Shown here piece after piece: positions 1 to 8,103 of a stretch of 9,906 bases of DNA. The position numbers and the translations under genes are program-made. The stretch comes from Actinobacteria bacterium UBA3120 (lineage in GTDB: Bacteria > Actinomycetota > Actinomycetes > S36-B12). Numbering within the stretch: position 1 is the first letter of the stretch; every line of letters starts with the position of its first letter. The notes beneath the pieces were generated by a model. The model was given only the letters and a program-made list of their open reading frames with translations, searched no databases and was not told the origin of the DNA. The stretch is from the NCBI GenBank assembly GCA_002365735.1, contig DEZY01000161.1, positions 13,511 through 23,416 of the forward strand. Direction: 5' to 3'.

Positions 1-671
1 AAGATGCCTACGTTCGCATTGAGCCGGACCTGCAGCCAGGTGGACAGTAAAGCGGCACTGGGATTATTGCGCTCCGCGGTGATGGTTCCGCCAGAGACTG
101 CACCGACGGGTTGATCAAATGCGGCAGCCAAGATCGAGCGCCACGGGGTGAGCCGCGACCACGCCAAATCGGTATCGCCAGGGCGATAACCGCGACCACG
201 CTGGCTCAAGCCAGCCAGGGGATCAGCACACGTGGCTGCATCGGTGATCCGCCGTTGTGCGTGAAGTCCAATTGCGCTTTCAGCAGGCACATCTGGTGCG
301 CCGACGGGCCAAAATGCGACGACTGGAGTGTCCGAAAGGAGCAGCGGAATCACGACGGAGTTGGCGTGCTCGGCCAGTTCACCGCGTAATCGCAGGACGG
401 CAACTTCGCCGGGTCCATCGTCGCCACCGACAGCGATCTCCGCGTCAAGCGTGTGCCCACTGCCACTTGGTTTGGGAATCACGGTGATTATGCGCATGGG
501 ATGCTGGCGTGCAGCAAAAACCGCACCTGATGTCGCATCAGATTGATACTCCTCGTCGGTGAGGATCAGCATGGTCAGCACCATGCCCGTTGTTGGTGAT
601 CCTTGCCGGTGTCGTTCAGCCGAGATTGCCGCGGCCACAGCTCCACCACTGGTGTCGTCTAATCGGATCAT
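1..671 (-). CDS. opcA: Glucose-6-phosphate dehydrogenase assembly protein OpcA, 3' end missing
   Basis: OpcA is a cytosolic partner that promotes assembly or activation of glucose-6-phosphate dehydrogenase in actinobacteria and cyanobacteria. I translated the minus strand by hand: an open frame of 223 codons runs from ATG at 671 off the window edge without a stop. Family hallmarks are visible: an N-terminal D-D-T-S stretch, [10 protein letters not shown] near residue 60, [14 protein letters not shown] and [19 protein letters not shown] in the middle, AQRRITDA, and then the very characteristic [16 protein letters not shown] followed by [15 protein letters not shown]. OpcA proteins usually have about 300 or more residues, so roughly a quarter or more is missing. 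The start is well supported: it overlaps the zwf stop as ATGA, and GGAGG lies 5 bases upstream (677-681). The N-terminal segment looks more diverged than usual, but the frame is intact. It is the last visible gene of the tkt-tal-zwf-opcA operon; pgl (6-phosphogluconolactonase) would be expected next. Confidence 0.93.
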   Translation of the reverse strand, partial: MIRLDDTSGGAVAAAISAERHRQGSPTTGMVLTMLILTDEEYQSDATSGAVFAARQHPMRIITVIPKPSGSGHTLDAEIAVGGDDGPGEVAVLRLRGELAEHANSVVIPLLLSDTPVVAFWPVGAPDVPAESAIGLHAQRRITDAATCADPLAGLSQRGRGYRPGDTDLAWSRLTPWRSILAAAFDQPVGAVSGGTITAERNNPSAALLSTWLQVRLNANVGI

Positions 672-2206
672 GGTCGCCTCCAGGTACGCCCATCACGGGC
701 AATCATGTGATGGGCGGATGCTGGGCCCCAACCGCCGGATGCATATTGATCCGGTTCCCCGCGATTACCCCAGTGCTCAAGAATTGGGTCCAAGATCTTC
801 CAGCCCAGTTCCACCTCTTGATGGCGGGGGAAAAGGGGCGGATCTCCGAGAAGAACATCGAGAATGAGTCTTTCATACGCCTCAGGGCTGGTGTCGACAA
901 ATGAGTCACCGTACTGAAAGTCCATAGTGACATCGCGCACTTGAATTGAACTGGTATCGGGAACTTTTGAGCCAAATCGAACTGTCACGCCCTCATCGGG
1001 TTGGATGCGGAAAACGAGGGTGTTATTACTGAGCTCTTCGACCGAAGAGGAGTCAAAGGGCAGGTGCGGTGCACGCTTGAAGATTATTGCGACTTCGGTC
1101 ACCCTGCGTCCGAGCCGTTTGCCGGCGCGTAAGTAAAACGGAACACCAGCCCACCTGCGGTTCTCTACGTTAAGGCGCATCGCCGCAAACGTTTCGGTGG
1201 TTGAGTCCGCAGCGATTCCGGGCTCTTCCAAAAAGCCGCACACGGGGATGCCACCCTGCCATCCAGTGGCGTACTGGCCGCGCGAAGTGTGTGCGTCAAG
1301 GTCCGCGGGGAGCGTCACCGCGCGCAGCGCCTTCTCCTTCTCGGCTCGAACGTCGTCCGCGCTAAACGAAAGCGGTTCCTCCATGGCGGTGAGCGCTAAC
1401 AGTTGCAAGAGGTGGTTTTGAATCACGTCGCGGGTTGCGCCGATTCCGTCGTAGTACCCGGCGCGGCCACCGATCCCGATATCTTCGGCCATAGTGATCT
1501 GCACATTGTCAACATAATTATTGTTCCAAAGGGGTTCAAACATTGCGTTGGCGAATCGGACCGCCAAAATATTCTGAACGGTCTCTTTTCCCAAATAGTG
1601 GTCGATGCGAAAAACGCTGCCCGACGGGAAGACGCTGTTGACGAGTTGATTGAGCTGTTGAGCGCTTTCCAGATTCTGACCAAACGGTTTTTCGACGACG
1701 ACCCGGCGCCAAGAATTGGATGTGGGGCGTTTTGCCAGTCCCGAACTTTCCAGGTTCTTCAGGACATCCGGGAATAGGCCAGGTGGGATAGACAGATAAA
1801 ATGCATGGTTGCCTTGTGTCCCCACGGTGCGGTCGAGTTCAGTTACCACTTCTGCGATCCGCTCGTACGCCGAAGGGTCAGCGATATCGCCGTCAACGAA
1901 GCGAATTCCGGCTGCGAGTTGCGTCCATGTCTGTTCACGAAATGGGGTCCGCGCGTGTTCCTTTACGGCGTCGTGCACGACCTTGGCGAAATCCTGATCC
2001 GCCCAGTCGCGACGGGCGAACCCCACCAGGGCGAATCCTGGTGGCAGTAGGCCTCGATTGGCTAGGTCATAGATCGCCGGCATTACCTTCTTGCGACTAA
2101 GGTCACCCGTCACTCCAAAAAGGATGAGTGCACACGGTCCGGCAATGCGAGGGAGGCGTTGATCCTCAGGGTCACGGAGTGGATTCAGGTATTCGGATTC
2201 AGGCAC
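668..2206 (-). CDS. zwf: Glucose-6-phosphate 1-dehydrogenase
   Basis: Oxidises glucose-6-phosphate to 6-phosphoglucono-1,5-lactone with reduction of NADP+, the committed step of the oxidative pentose phosphate pathway. With the start chosen here the protein has 512 residues, normal for the family. Visible motifs are the Rossmann nucleotide-binding loop [10 protein letters not shown] (31-40), EKPFG (172-176) and the active-site signature RIDHYLGKE (200-208) with the catalytic His of DHYLGKE. The C-terminal domain carries the conserved FYLRAGKRL and the [12 protein letters not shown] segment. The frame stays open upstream to an ATG at 2386, but that would add 60 residues unlike any G6PD and bury the start 188 bases inside tal. 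The GTG at 2206 gives the usual short leader before the Rossmann fold and has GAAGG nine bases upstream. It overlaps tal by 8 bases and opcA by 4, which suggests translational coupling. Confidence 0.97.
   Translation of the reverse strand: MPESEYLNPLRDPEDQRLPRIAGPCALILFGVTGDLSRKKVMPAIYDLANRGLLPPGFALVGFARRDWADQDFAKVVHDAVKEHARTPFREQTWTQLAAGIRFVDGDIADPSAYERIAEVVTELDRTVGTQGNHAFYLSIPPGLFPDVLKNLESSGLAKRPTSNSWRRVVVEKPFGQNLESAQQLNQLVNSVFPSGSVFRIDHYLGKETVQNILAVRFANAMFEPLWNNNYVDNVQITMAEDIGIGGRAGYYDGIGATRDVIQNHLLQLLALTAMEEPLSFSADDVRAEKEKALRAVTLPADLDAHTSRGQYATGWQGGIPVCGFLEEPGIAADSTTETFAAMRLNVENRRWAGVPFYLRAGKRLGRRVTEVAIIFKRAPHLPFDSSSVEELSNNTLVFRIQPDEGVTVRFGSKVPDTSSIQVRDVTMDFQYGDSFVDTSPEAYERLILDVLLGDPPLFPRHQEVELGWKILDPILEHWGNRGEPDQYASGGWGPASAHHMIARDGRTWRRP
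677..681 (-). promoter_or_regulatory. Ribosome binding site for opcA, inside the zwf 3' end
   Basis: A full GGAGG on the minus strand, five bases before the opcA ATG at 671, within the final codons of zwf. Together with the ATGA overlap it fixes the opcA start. Confidence 0.7.
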
Positions 2207-3299
2207 GTTCAAGCGCCTTCGCGACCGTGTCAAGCAGTGATATCCAGGCCTGCTCAAATTTGGCGACCCCGTCAGATTCAAGGTCATCGCACACCGATGT
2301 CGCATCAATCCCGAGTTCCGCCAGTTCACTCCAGATGGACGCAGATGCACTGCTGGTACCAGAAACGGTGTCACCGAGAAATACACCGTGGTCGGCCACG
2401 GCGAAAAGGGTTTTCTCTGGCATGGTGTTTACGCAACCCGGTGCAACCAAATCAATTACGTAGCGGGTGTCGGAGTAGGCCGGGTCTTTCACCCCGGTCG
2501 AGGCCCAGAGCGGGCGCTGTGGGTTTCCCGTGGGCAGAGCCTTCCAGCGCTCGCTCGCGAGCACATCACAATAGGCCCCCCAGGCCAGGCGCGCATTTGT
2601 GATCGCGGCTTGTCCCATTAGTGCCGTCGCCCGCTCACTGCCCTGTGCTGCCAGAAGCGAATCGACAGCGGAATCGACACGACTGATGAAAAAAGACGCG
2701 ACCGATTCAATCCTGGAGATGTCGTGGCCACGCGTACCTGCGAGTTCAAGCCCGGACAAGTATGCGTCCATGACTTCAACATATCGATCCACCGAGAAAA
2801 TTAGGGTGACGTTGACGCTGATCCCACGACCGATGACCTCCGTGATCGCCGGTAAGCCTTCCCGGGTTGCCGGTATCTTTATCAATAAATTCTCTCGATC
2901 CACCAGGTTCCACAGTTGCTGGGCCTCGGCGATTGTAGCCTCGGTGTCGCGTGCGAGTCGGGGATCAACTTCAATTGACACCCGGCCATCCGTGCCACCT
3001 GACTGTGCAAAAACGCCCGCGAAAATATCACAGGCGCTACGCACGTCATCTGAAGTCATTAATCGAACGGCGTGCTCAGCGTCGTTTCCACTCTGTGCGA
3101 GGGCTGCTATCTGTGCAGCATAGGCATCTGCGCTGCCGGCGATGGCCCCTTCAAAGATAGACGGATTTGTGGTTACCCCGCGTACACTTAAAGTGTCGAC
3201 CAACTCCTTGAGATTCCCACTGGTGATGCGCGTGCGAGTGAGGTCATCCAGCCAAATACTGACGCCGGCTTTGGTGAGGCTTTCCAATACTGCATTCAT
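2199..3299 (-). CDS. tal: Transaldolase
   Basis: Transfers a dihydroxyacetone unit from sedoheptulose-7-phosphate to glyceraldehyde-3-phosphate, giving fructose-6-phosphate and erythrose-4-phosphate in the non-oxidative pentose phosphate pathway. The 366-residue length matches the longer actinobacterial transaldolases. The N-terminus has [10 protein letters not shown] (13-22) and GVTTNPSIF (41-49), both typical. The Schiff-base lysine should be K141 in [17 protein letters not shown] (161-169), SRVDSAVDS (206-214) and [14 protein letters not shown] (262-275) complete the alpha/beta-barrel signature. The ATG at 3299 has GGAG five bases upstream (3305-3308). It sits 27 bases downstream of the tkt stop and overlaps zwf by 8 bases, so it belongs to the same transcript. 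In this lineage transaldolase commonly pairs with transketolase and OpcA/G6PD; nothing is missing or broken. Confidence 0.97.
   Translation of the reverse strand: MNAVLESLTKAGVSIWLDDLTRTRITSGNLKELVDTLSVRGVTTNPSIFEGAIAGSADAYAAQIAALAQSGNDAEHAVRLMTSDDVRSACDIFAGVFAQSGGTDGRVSIEVDPRLARDTEATIAEAQQLWNLVDRENLLIKIPATREGLPAITEVIGRGISVNVTLIFSVDRYVEVMDAYLSGLELAGTRGHDISRIESVASFFISRVDSAVDSLLAAQGSERATALMGQAAITNARLAWGAYCDVLASERWKALPTGNPQRPLWASTGVKDPAYSDTRYVIDLVAPGCVNTMPEKTLFAVADHGVFLGDTVSGTSSASASIWSELAELGIDATSVCDDLESDGVAKFEQAWISLLDTVAKALERA
2216..2220 (-). promoter_or_regulatory. Ribosome binding site for zwf, inside the tal 3' end
   Basis: GAAGG on the minus strand, nine bases before the GTG at 2206. It lies within the last codons of tal, so ribosomes finishing tal could re-initiate at zwf. 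It supports the GTG start over the upstream in-frame ATG at 2386. Confidence 0.55.
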
Positions 3300-3304
3300 G
3301 ACTA

Positions 3305-3308
3305 CTCC
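3305..3308 (-). promoter_or_regulatory. Ribosome binding site for tal
   Basis: GGAG on the minus strand, five bases before the tal ATG, in the 27-base gap after tkt. I see no promoter or terminator in that gap, which fits co-transcription with tkt. Confidence 0.55.
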
Positions 3309-3326
3309 AGGTTGATTCGTTGGTCT

Positions 3327-5387
3327 CTATTTTTCGATGGCCCTCAATGCCGCCGCCACGACGGCGACGGGTGTGATTCCGAACTCTGTGAAAAGCACCG
3401 GGGCGCTGGCGCTTGCCCCAAAATGATCGAGTCCAACCACTTCACCGCTAGTGCCCACAAATCGGTACCAGCCCAATGTTGCTCCCGCCTCCACCGCAAC
3501 TCGCGCGGTGATGTGTGGCGGCAACACTTGATCGCGATAAGCCTGTGACTGCTGGTCAAACCATTCAATGCACGGCATGGAAACTACTTGCACCTGCACG
3601 CCCTCTGAATTAAGGGTTTCCCTAGCAGCAAGAGCGACACTGACCTCGGAGCCGGTGGCGATTATTATTACCTTGGGGTCTGGGTCGCTGGCAAGGATAT
3701 ATCCGCCTCGGGCCACACCGGCGGCAATCTGCGAATATTCTTGATCCAGGTGGGGGAGATCCTGACGCGAGAGAATTAGTCCGACCGGAACGCCGCGCTG
3801 CACATTCTCAACCCACGCCGCGGCGGTTTCTTTGGCATCGGCTGGTCGCACAACGCTTAAGCCCGGGATGGCCCGCAATGACCAGAGGTGTTCTACCGGT
3901 TGGTGGGTTGGACCATCTTCACCGAGGCCGATTGAGTCATGTGACCAGACGTAGGTGACGTCGGTTTGCATGAATGCCGCTAGGCGCACTGAGCCGCGCA
4001 TGTAGTCGCTAAATACCAAGAAGGTTCCGCCAAATGGTTTGGTTAAACCATCGAGTGCAATTCCGTTAAGGGCAGCGCCCATTGCGTGTTCGCGAATGCC
4101 AAAGTGAATGTTGCGCCCGTACGGAGATGAAGTGTCACTGAAGTACGGAAGAAAACTGGGCGATCCATCGATCCAAGTAAGGTTCGATTCGGCCAGATCA
4201 GCCGATCCGCCCCACATCTCCGGTAGCTGTAAGGCGAGGGCGTTTAGTACTTGCCCTGACGCTTTTCGAGTCGAGGTGGCTCCGCCGGCGGCGTAGGTCG
4301 GTAGGTGCGAAGCCAAATCTGCGGGTAACTCCTTAGCCACTAGGCGATCGAGTAGTGCGGCGGCAGGAGCCTGCTCCTTTCGCCATGTTGCCAGATCCGC
4401 ATCCCAGTTCTTTCGTGCGTGAGCGGTCCGCTCACCGAGTGCTGCACGAACTCGATCTACAAGGGCGGGATCAAATGCGAAACTCTCCTGTGGATCCAGT
4501 CCAAGTTCCTGCTTAAGTGCCGCAACTTCGACTTCCCCAAGGGCCGAACCATGTGACTTTGCGGTACCGCGCGCGTGTGGTGCGGGCCACGCGATTGTCG
4601 TGCGCATCCGGATAAAACTCGGTGCACCTGCAGTATTGGCTGCCGCAACCATTGCGGCGTGCAACGCCGTGATATCGACATCTCCGTTGGCAGCCATGTC
4701 AACTTCGTGTACGTCCCAGCCGTAAGCGCGATATCGATTTGAGACATCCTCAGTGAAAGCAACTTGAGTGTCTCCCTCGATGGAAATCCGATTGTCATCC
4801 CAGATCACATTGAGGTGTCCCAATTTTTGGGTTCCGGCAAGGGAGGATGCTTCCCCGGAAATTCCCTCTTGTAAATCGCCGTCGGAAGCAATTACCCAGA
4901 CTCGGTGCGCAAACGGAGATTGCGGGAACAGGCCAGCTTCAAATCGCTCTGACATCGCCATTCCTACGGCGGTAGCAAGCCCCTGCCCGAGCGGCCCAGT
5001 TGTAGTTTCAACGCCAACCGTGTGACCAAACTCGGGGTGTCCCGGAGCCAGACTCCCCAGCGTGCGAAAGGACTTCAGATCGTCCATGCTCAGCGGATAA
5101 CCACAAAGAAAAAGTTGGGAGTACAGAGTCAAGCTGGAATGGCCGGCCGAAAGGACAAAGCGATCTCGACCCAGCCACTGGGGGTCTTTCGGGTCATGAG
5201 TCATGATTTTGTTAAAAAGTAGGTAGGCGGCGGGGGCAAGACTCATGGCCGTTCCGGGGTGCCCATTCCCCACCTTTTGCACCGCATCGGCTGCTAGGGC
5301 CCGTAAATAGTCGACCGTGCGTTGATCATCGGCACTCCAATCAAGTGTGCGGTCCAGATCGATAAGTTTCTTCGGCGCAAGTCTCAT
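3327..5387 (-). CDS. tkt: Transketolase
   Basis: Thiamine-diphosphate enzyme moving two-carbon ketol units between sugar phosphates (xylulose-5-phosphate to ribose-5-phosphate or erythrose-4-phosphate). The 686-residue protein is full length. The pyrophosphate domain comes first: NGHPGTAMSLAP (41-52), TTTGPLGQG (128-136) and the ThDP/Mg motif SDGDLQEG (168-175) followed by DDNRISI (197-203). The pyrimidine-binding domain has GIREHAMG (430-437), whose glutamate E433 activates ThDP, and the transketolase signature GEDGPTHQPVEH (489-500). The C-terminal domain includes ATGSEVSVA and the EAGATLGWYRFVG region. The ATG at 5387 has no Shine-Dalgarno sequence, but TAGACT ends six bases before it, so a leaderless transcript is likely. 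It is the first gene of the leftward operon and is divergent from ctaB. Confidence 0.98.
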   Translation of the reverse strand: MRLAPKKLIDLDRTLDWSADDQRTVDYLRALAADAVQKVGNGHPGTAMSLAPAAYLLFNKIMTHDPKDPQWLGRDRFVLSAGHSSLTLYSQLFLCGYPLSMDDLKSFRTLGSLAPGHPEFGHTVGVETTTGPLGQGLATAVGMAMSERFEAGLFPQSPFAHRVWVIASDGDLQEGISGEASSLAGTQKLGHLNVIWDDNRISIEGDTQVAFTEDVSNRYRAYGWDVHEVDMAANGDVDITALHAAMVAAANTAGAPSFIRMRTTIAWPAPHARGTAKSHGSALGEVEVAALKQELGLDPQESFAFDPALVDRVRAALGERTAHARKNWDADLATWRKEQAPAAALLDRLVAKELPADLASHLPTYAAGGATSTRKASGQVLNALALQLPEMWGGSADLAESNLTWIDGSPSFLPYFSDTSSPYGRNIHFGIREHAMGAALNGIALDGLTKPFGGTFLVFSDYMRGSVRLAAFMQTDVTYVWSHDSIGLGEDGPTHQPVEHLWSLRAIPGLSVVRPADAKETAAAWVENVQRGVPVGLILSRQDLPHLDQEYSQIAAGVARGGYILASDPDPKVIIIATGSEVSVALAARETLNSEGVQVQVVSMPCIEWFDQQSQAYRDQVLPPHITARVAVEAGATLGWYRFVGTSGEVVGLDHFGASASAPVLFTEFGITPVAVVAAALRAIEK

Positions 5388-5393
5388 GTGTGA

Positions 5394-5399
5394 AGTCTA
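5394..5399 (-). promoter_or_regulatory. Candidate leaderless promoter -10 element for tkt and its operon
   Basis: TAGACT on the minus strand, six bases (TCACAC) before the tkt ATG. This fits the actinobacterial TAnnnT consensus at the distance expected if transcription starts on the A of the start codon. No convincing -35 hexamer is visible, and no ribosome binding site precedes the gene. Inference only. Confidence 0.5.
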
Positions 5400-5475
5400 T
5401 TGGTGGACCTGGGCGACTTTGTAGAGCTCTGAATGCTCGCCACCACCAGAGCAAGCAGCCACGCCCACCATTGAC

Positions 5476-5481
5476 TATGTT
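5476..5481 (+). promoter_or_regulatory. Candidate leaderless promoter -10 element for ctaB
   Basis: TATGTT, six bases before the GTG at 5488, the same geometry as the tkt promoter on the opposite strand. The G-run just before the GTG is too close to act as a ribosome binding site for it. No good -35 hexamer is visible. Confidence 0.45.
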
Positions 5482-5487
5482 TGGGGG

Positions 5488-6393
5488 GTGGCAAAGGTTG
5501 GGGTGCGGTCTCGAATCGCACCATTTTTCTGGGTGACCAAGCCCCGGATCGTAGAGCTGCTACTGGCCACGGCCGTGCCCACGCTTTTTCTGGCGTCTGA
5601 CGGCGTGCCCACCGTGATAGCTACGCTCGCCGTGGTGGTGGGCGGCTCGGCGGCGGCCGCAAGTGCGAATACGTACAACAGCGTGTATGACCGCGATATC
5701 GATGCAGTTATGCACCGAACGGGAAATCGCCCAATAGCTTCTGGGGTGATTAGCGTTCGCGCAGGTCTGATTCAGGCCACGGTTTTGGGTGTAATCAGTG
5801 TGCTGACATTGGGACTACTGACTAACTGGCTAGCAGCCTTTCTTGGATTTCTGGCGATCGTGGCCTATGCCCTTGGGTATACGGTTTTGCTCAAGCGTTC
5901 AACGCCACAAAACATTGTGTGGGGAGGCGCGGCTGGTTGTATGCCGGTGTTGATCGCTTGGGCGGCCGTGACTGGAACGTTGGGTTGGACTCCGGTGATT
6001 CTGTTTGTGATTATCTTCTTCTGGACTCCGGCTCACTATTGGCCACTTGCGATCAAATACCGCGATGATTACGCAGCGGCCGGTGTCCCCATGCTTCCGG
6101 TTGTAGCTCCAGCTCGCGTGGTGACGCGAAACGTGGTCGTGTATTCGATTGCTATGGCCATCTCGTCCGTCGTGCTTATCCCCATTGCGTCCATGGGTTG
6201 GGTGTACACGATCGGCGCGGTGATCCTGGGCGCGTGGTTCGTGGTGATTTCCTTGGGGCTTGTGAAGCTCACACATCGTGATAATGCGGACTACGAGGAT
6301 CTACAAAAACCGGCCATGAGGGTTTTCCACGGATCAATTACTTACTTGGCGCTGCTCTTCCTACTTATTGGCATCGCGCCATTCCTTCCCTAG
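5488..6393 (+). CDS. ctaB: Protohaem IX farnesyltransferase (haem O synthase)
   Basis: Integral membrane UbiA-family prenyltransferase that adds a farnesyl group to protohaem IX to give haem O, the substrate of CtaA. The protein has 301 residues, the normal length. It is strongly hydrophobic, with several membrane segments predicted by eye (about eight or nine). The first aspartate-rich substrate motif is NTYNSVYDRDID (61-72), followed by MHRTGNRP (75-82). The second conserved loop is FFWTPAHYWPLAIKYRDDY (177-195), leading to GVPMLP. TKPRIVELLL (17-26) is the standard N-terminal motif. The GTG at 5488 is chosen because it gives a family-like short leader before TKPR and has a -10-like TATGTT six bases upstream. 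It is divergent from tkt and convergent with ctaA, as in mycobacteria. Confidence 0.96.
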   Translation: MAKVGVRSRIAPFFWVTKPRIVELLLATAVPTLFLASDGVPTVIATLAVVVGGSAAAASANTYNSVYDRDIDAVMHRTGNRPIASGVISVRAGLIQATVLGVISVLTLGLLTNWLAAFLGFLAIVAYALGYTVLLKRSTPQNIVWGGAAGCMPVLIAWAAVTGTLGWTPVILFVIIFFWTPAHYWPLAIKYRDDYAAAGVPMLPVVAPARVVTRNVVVYSIAMAISSVVLIPIASMGWVYTIGAVILGAWFVVISLGLVKLTHRDNADYEDLQKPAMRVFHGSITYLALLFLLIGIAPFLP

Positions 6394-6416
6394 ATCGGTG
6401 GGGATTGATCAGGGAA
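6386..6416. terminator. Candidate bidirectional hairpin between ctaB and ctaA
   Basis: TTCCCT-A-GATC (6386-6396) pairs with GATCAGGGAA (6407-6416) across a 10-base loop, giving ten base pairs with one bulged A. The stem contains the ctaB stop (TAG, 6391-6393) and the complement of the ctaA stop (6409-6411). There is no U-tract on either side, so a canonical intrinsic terminator is not shown. It may be a weak hairpin terminator serving both convergent genes. Confidence 0.35.
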
Positions 6417-7356
6417 TCGTCGGTGCCGGCGCCTCTGCGCGAATGCGCATAGAAAACGGGATAAATAGCACGGCGATCCACGTGAGCACGGCGCCGCCCA
6501 CGTGAACTGCCACCAGGGCGCTGGGCAATCCTGTGAAGTACTGGACGTAACCGATTCCGCCCTGAGTAATTGTTACCCCGATGAGTAGAAGTGTTCGCTT
6601 ACGCATTGATCCGGTGCTGCTGAATAGCATGAGTGAAATAAGTAGGCCGATGAGTAAGCCGATGAAGAGAAAGACCGTGTCTGCATGTAGCCAGGCAACT
6701 GTTTGTGGGTCAAAAGAGAAACGAGCTTCGCTTTGAGCATCGCCGCTGTGCGGTCCACTGCCTGTTGTGATGACACCCAACACAACTACCAGGGCTGCGA
6801 CACCCACCATTAACCAGGTGAGAAAACGAACCGGACTGGGGGCCAGGTGAACAACCGGTTGATCGCCAAGATCACCGGAACGAGCAACCAGCACAACCGC
6901 AGCCGTTACTAGGACCATTGACAAGAGAAAGTGCGCGGACACGATCAGGGGGTGTAGACCCGTGAGAACCGTGACCCCGCCCAGAACGGCTTGAACCGCT
7001 GTACCAACAAAAGGGATCACCCCCAAAACGATGATGGCCGGTCGCTGCGGGATGCCCGCGCGTCTGCGCGACCGGACGTTTATGAAAACCGCCAGGAGTA
7101 CCGCGATCGCGATTATTACTAGGGCGAACGTGAGCAGTCGGTTGCCGAACTCAATGTATTTGTGAAAGGCTTCTTCCTGCCGAGCCGTGGGCGTATAGGA
7201 CCCCTCGACGCACTGTGGCCAAGTTGGGCATCCAAGTCCAGATCCGGTCAATCGGACGACGGCTCCGGTCACGATTATTGCGGATTGTGCGATCAGATTG
7301 GCAACAAAGATCGCTCGAATCCAGCGGGGGATACGCGAGGAAATCACGGTCTGCAT
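6409..7356 (-). CDS. ctaA: Haem A synthase (COX15/CtaA family)
   Basis: Membrane haem-containing monooxygenase that oxidises the C8 methyl of haem O to a formyl group, making haem A for cytochrome c oxidase. The protein has 315 residues and about eight membrane segments in two four-helix halves. The four conserved histidines expected as haem ligands are visible: H65 in EEAFHKY (with E62), H142 in SAHFLLSM, H224 in WLHADTVF and H285 in AVHVGGAV. GAVVRLTGSGLGCPTWPQC (31-49) is the standard first-loop signature, and it carries the cysteine pair C43 and C49 seen in the Bacillus-like and actinobacterial class. The ATG at 7356 lies 18 bases after the permease stop. It could be read from the ABC transcript and also from its own leaderless promoter just upstream. 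It converges on ctaB, its partner enzyme. Confidence 0.95.
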   Translation of the reverse strand: MQTVISSRIPRWIRAIFVANLIAQSAIIVTGAVVRLTGSGLGCPTWPQCVEGSYTPTARQEEAFHKYIEFGNRLLTFALVIIAIAVLLAVFINVRSRRRAGIPQRPAIIVLGVIPFVGTAVQAVLGGVTVLTGLHPLIVSAHFLLSMVLVTAAVVLVARSGDLGDQPVVHLAPSPVRFLTWLMVGVAALVVVLGVITTGSGPHSGDAQSEARFSFDPQTVAWLHADTVFLFIGLLIGLLISLMLFSSTGSMRKRTLLLIGVTITQGGIGYVQYFTGLPSALVAVHVGGAVLTWIAVLFIPFSMRIRAEAPAPTIP

Positions 7357-7362
7357 GTCACT

Positions 7363-7368
7363 ACTCTA
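7363..7368 (-). promoter_or_regulatory. Candidate leaderless promoter -10 element for ctaA
   Basis: TAGAGT on the minus strand, six bases (AGTGAC) before the ctaA ATG. A partial -35, TTTTCA, lies 17 bases further upstream (7386-7391), inside the 3' end of the permease gene. A weak AGAG in the same place could instead be a ribosome binding site, so the two readings compete. Confidence 0.4.
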
Positions 7369-7374
7369 AGTTGA

Positions 7375-8103
7375 TCAGCGCCACTTGAAAAATCGAGAAG
7401 CTAAGACGTGACCAATCACACCCCAGCCGATCAGTACCAGCACCGCCGAAATGATGCTCGCATCCGCGGTGCCACTTGTGGCCACCGACGCTTCCATGAC
7501 ATGTTTAAGAGCCAGCGGCGGGAAAAACTCGAGCACATGTGTAGTTCCCGTGCCGAAGGTAAAGAGAACTCCGCCAAGCATGAGGACGAAGAGGAAGACG
7601 GCGTTGGCAATCGCCAGAACGGCTTCGGCGCGCACTGTGCCTGCCAGCAGATACGCGAATCCACTGACGCTGAATACGCCAAGGGCGATCGAGATCGGAA
7701 TGAGAAGTGCGCCGGTTGCGGGGATCCAGCCCAGCAGAAGGGCCGCCACGAGAGTGAATGTCCCGGCGAAAAGAGCAAGGAGAAAGCTTCCAGCACTTTT
7801 GGCCAAGACTACTTCCAAGCGGGTCAGTGAAGTTGTCCCCAGAAAAACTAGGGTGTCGCTTCGTCGTTCAAACGCAGTGGCGATCGCAAGGGATGTGAAA
7901 CCGGCGGCGAATGTTGACACGGTGAGCACAGTTGCAAATCCCAGAGAGATCGGGTTGCTTTGACCGCCGATAATTGTCGTATTGGTCAAAACGAACAAAA
8001 TCAAGACTGGAATAATTATTAGTAGCAATGCCTGCTCGAAGTTGCGTGCATTGAGCCGGAATTCCCACTTGGTTTGAATGAACAAACGACGCATTGAAAT
8101 CAT
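7375..8103 (-). CDS. ABC-2 type transporter permease
   Basis: Membrane subunit of a two-gene ABC exporter with the ATPase encoded immediately upstream. The 242-residue protein has a short cytoplasmic N-terminus (MRRLFIQTKWEFRLNARN) and about six hydrophobic segments near residues 25-41, 52-76, 103-125, 131-155, 162-184 and 215-236. This is the usual layout of a short ABC-2/CcmB-like permease. The segment before helix 3, FERRSDTLVFLGTTSLTR (78-95), resembles the cytoplasmic coupling region of such permeases. The ATG at 8103 overlaps the ATPase stop as ATGA; an ATG three codons later is also possible. The pair sits beside ctaA as Rv1457c-Rv1458c does in M. tuberculosis. The substrate is unknown; a link to haem or oxidase biogenesis is only suggested by position. 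Confidence 0.85.
   Translation of the reverse strand: MISMRRLFIQTKWEFRLNARNFEQALLLIIIPVLILFVLTNTTIIGGQSNPISLGFATVLTVSTFAAGFTSLAIATAFERRSDTLVFLGTTSLTRLEVVLAKSAGSFLLALFAGTFTLVAALLLGWIPATGALLIPISIALGVFSVSGFAYLLAGTVRAEAVLAIANAVFLFVLMLGGVLFTFGTGTTHVLEFFPPLALKHVMEASVATSGTADASIISAVLVLIGWGVIGHVLASRFFKWR

Noticed and set aside
8..199. Short minus-strand open frame within opcA
   Set aside because: It is another frame of opcA; the opcA frame encodes [16 protein letters not shown] through this stretch.
111..904. Several open frames of 70-105 codons on the plus strand opposite opcA and zwf
   Set aside because: The minus-strand frames encode clear OpcA and G6PD motifs. The plus-strand products are low in recognisable structure and have no ribosome binding sites, so they are shadows.
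2207..2386. In-frame 60-codon N-terminal extension of zwf to an ATG at 2386
   Set aside because: It lies wholly within tal, has no G6PD-like residues, and would make a 572-residue protein. The GTG at 2206 with GAAGG gives a normal 512 residues.
5899..6276. A 125-codon minus-strand frame opposite ctaB
   Set aside because: It is antisense to the conserved UbiA-family motifs of ctaB and has a His/Arg-rich composition typical of a shadow frame.
6847..6860. CAACCGGTTG palindrome inside ctaA, considered as a second SufR site
   Set aside because: The spacer is 2 bases, not 6, and it lies in the middle of a coding region.
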